From assembly GCA_011523315.1 (NCBI GenBank), contig WTHE01000748.1:1-5808 (forward strand): DNA of 5,808 nt, in the 5' to 3' direction. Below, one piece after another: positions 5,482 to 5,808 of this stretch (position 1 is the stretch's first letter; the number at the start of each line of letters is the position of its first letter). Below the pieces are notes generated by a model. The model had not been told where the DNA came from and made no database searches. It saw only the letters and a program-made list of their open reading frames with translations. The position numbers were made by a program, and so were the translations under genes. Source of the stretch: Candidatus Binatota bacterium. GTDB lineage: Bacteria; Desulfobacterota; Binatia; Bin18.

Positions 5482-5508
5482 TGAAATTGAGAATCATTCT
5501 CAATTTCA
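5482..5508. promoter_or_regulatory. Fur box, 27-bp perfect palindrome
   Basis: Two 13-bp arms (5482-5494 and 5496-5508) are perfectly complementary around a central C at 5495. The core TGAGAAT-c-ATTCTCA (5488-5502) matches the Fur 7-1-7 consensus at 12 of its 14 arm positions. It lies directly upstream of the zinc-ribbon gene and downstream of a perfect -35 on the minus strand, a typical place for repression by Fe-Fur of the porin/flavin cluster. Confidence 0.85.
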
Positions 5509-5516
5509 TTTGTCAA
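5488..5516 (-). promoter_or_regulatory. Candidate promoter of the flavin cluster, overlapping the Fur box
   Basis: On the minus strand TTGACA (5516-5511) is a perfect -35. A 17-bp spacer places the -10 at 5493-5488 (TTCTCA, weak), inside the Fur palindrome. Transcription would then begin at about 5480-5482, essentially at the ATG of the zinc-ribbon gene, so the transcript would be leaderless or nearly so. The -10 is uncertain. Confidence 0.45.
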
Positions 5517-5538
5517 GGGTGTAGAGAAGAAAAAGTCG

Positions 5539-5567
5539 TTGCGCCGCTGTGGCAGACAGGCTAGTAT
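5539..5567 (+). promoter_or_regulatory. Candidate promoter for tRNA-Ser
   Basis: TTGCGC (5539-5544), a 17-bp spacer and TAGTAT (5562-5567) would start transcription near 5574, about 25 nt before the mature tRNA 5' end. Both hexamers deviate from consensus. The support is spacing and position. Confidence 0.4.
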
Positions 5568-5598
5568 TTCGAGAGCCGAATCCGAGCCCACACAGCGT

Positions 5599-5685
5599 GG
5601 AGAGGTGGCCGAGTGGTCTATGGCGCTCGCCTGCTAAGCGAGTGTACGTTAGCGCGTACCGCGGGTTCGAATCCCGCCCTCTCCG
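5599..5685 (+). tRNA. tRNA-Ser (anticodon GCU)
   Basis: A complete class II tRNA cloverleaf. The 7-bp acceptor stem is GGAGAGG (5599-5605) with CCTCTCC (5678-5684) and discriminator G5685. The anticodon stem CTCGC/GCGAG (5626-5630, 5638-5642) encloses the loop CTGCTAA with anticodon GCT at 5633-5635, reading AGC and AGU. A long variable arm, GTACG/CGTAC (5644-5648, 5655-5659), marks it as a serine tRNA. The T arm is GCGGG-TTCGAAT-CCCGC (5661-5677). The 3' CCA is not encoded (GTTCC follows), so it must be added by nucleotidyltransferase. Confidence 0.97.
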
Positions 5686-5803
5686 TTCCCGTTTCTCGGC
5701 ACCGCCTTGCTTCCGTTGACACGCCCTGATCGAGTCGCACGAGGACCGACCGCTACGCTCGGCGCTTGTCGTGTTCCTGTGGGTATGCTAGGAGGGAGAG
5801 CCC

Positions 5804-5808
5804 ATGAT
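5804..5808 (+). CDS. Start of a further gene, cut by the window end
   Basis: An AGGAGGG ribosome-binding site (5790-5796) is followed 7 nt later by ATG at 5804, which runs off the window after five bases. Nothing can be said about the product. The 118 bp between the tRNA and this start hold a TTGACA at 5716-5721 without a convincing -10 and a weak dyad around 5747-5761. Confidence 0.5.

Noticed and set aside
5599..5685. tRNA-Ser as an integration site for an island
   Set aside because: I saw no second copy of the tRNA 3' end elsewhere in the window and no integrase, so there is no support for an attachment site here.
5747..5761. Imperfect dyad CGACCG...CGCTCG between the tRNA and the next gene
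   Set aside because: The stem is short with a mismatch and no T-tract, so it is neither a credible terminator nor a clear repeat.
5784..5789. TATGCT as a -10 element for the gene starting at 5804
   Set aside because: It lies too close to the start, directly before the RBS, and has no -35 at the right distance.
1..5808. CRISPR array, transposase gene or toxin-antitoxin pair
   Set aside because: There are no regularly spaced direct repeats and no transposase-like or toxin-like reading frame on either strand.

Overview
The window is a compact iron-homeostasis region from a GC-rich Gram-negative bacterium. The Gram-negative assignment rests on a beta-barrel outer-membrane protein ending in Phe, Sec-type signal peptides and an inner-membrane/periplasm gene set. 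The AT-rich control regions carry textbook Fur boxes. Nothing here fixes the phylum; a deltaproteobacterium-like or other deep proteobacterial-type lineage is a guess.

Layout. Positions 1-45 hold two small inverted repeats where a minus-strand metal/heme/siderophore-type ABC substrate-binding protein gene is cut off (38-379, about 113 codons left). A regulatory island follows at 478-581 with three Fur-type boxes. It separates this broken gene from a plus-strand ferritin-like diiron protein (692-1153), which has its own rho-independent terminator (1185-1218). Facing it on the minus strand is a six-gene cluster running from about 5480 down to 1194: a Com-like zinc-ribbon peptide, a coiled-coil plus beta-barrel porin, a secreted FMN-binding-domain protein, a four-helix membrane protein with transmembrane histidines, ApbE (FAD:protein FMN transferase), and a small unknown protein. 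A 27-bp perfect palindrome matching a Fur box sits directly before the first gene. To the right are tRNA-Ser(GCU) on the plus strand and, at the very edge, the RBS and start codon of a further gene.

How it may work together (inference). ApbE would attach FMN to the threonine of the FMN-binding protein in the periplasm. The four-helix membrane protein, possibly heme-bearing, would pass electrons from the quinone pool to that flavin, and the porin would admit or release the oxidised substrate. With a Fur box at its head, and uptake and storage genes next door, the likeliest job is iron-starvation-induced reduction of ferric iron or ferric chelates outside the cytoplasm. The particular combination, including the zinc-ribbon leader gene, a non-canonical ApbE metal-site motif and a repeat-derived protein tail, is the part most worth following up.
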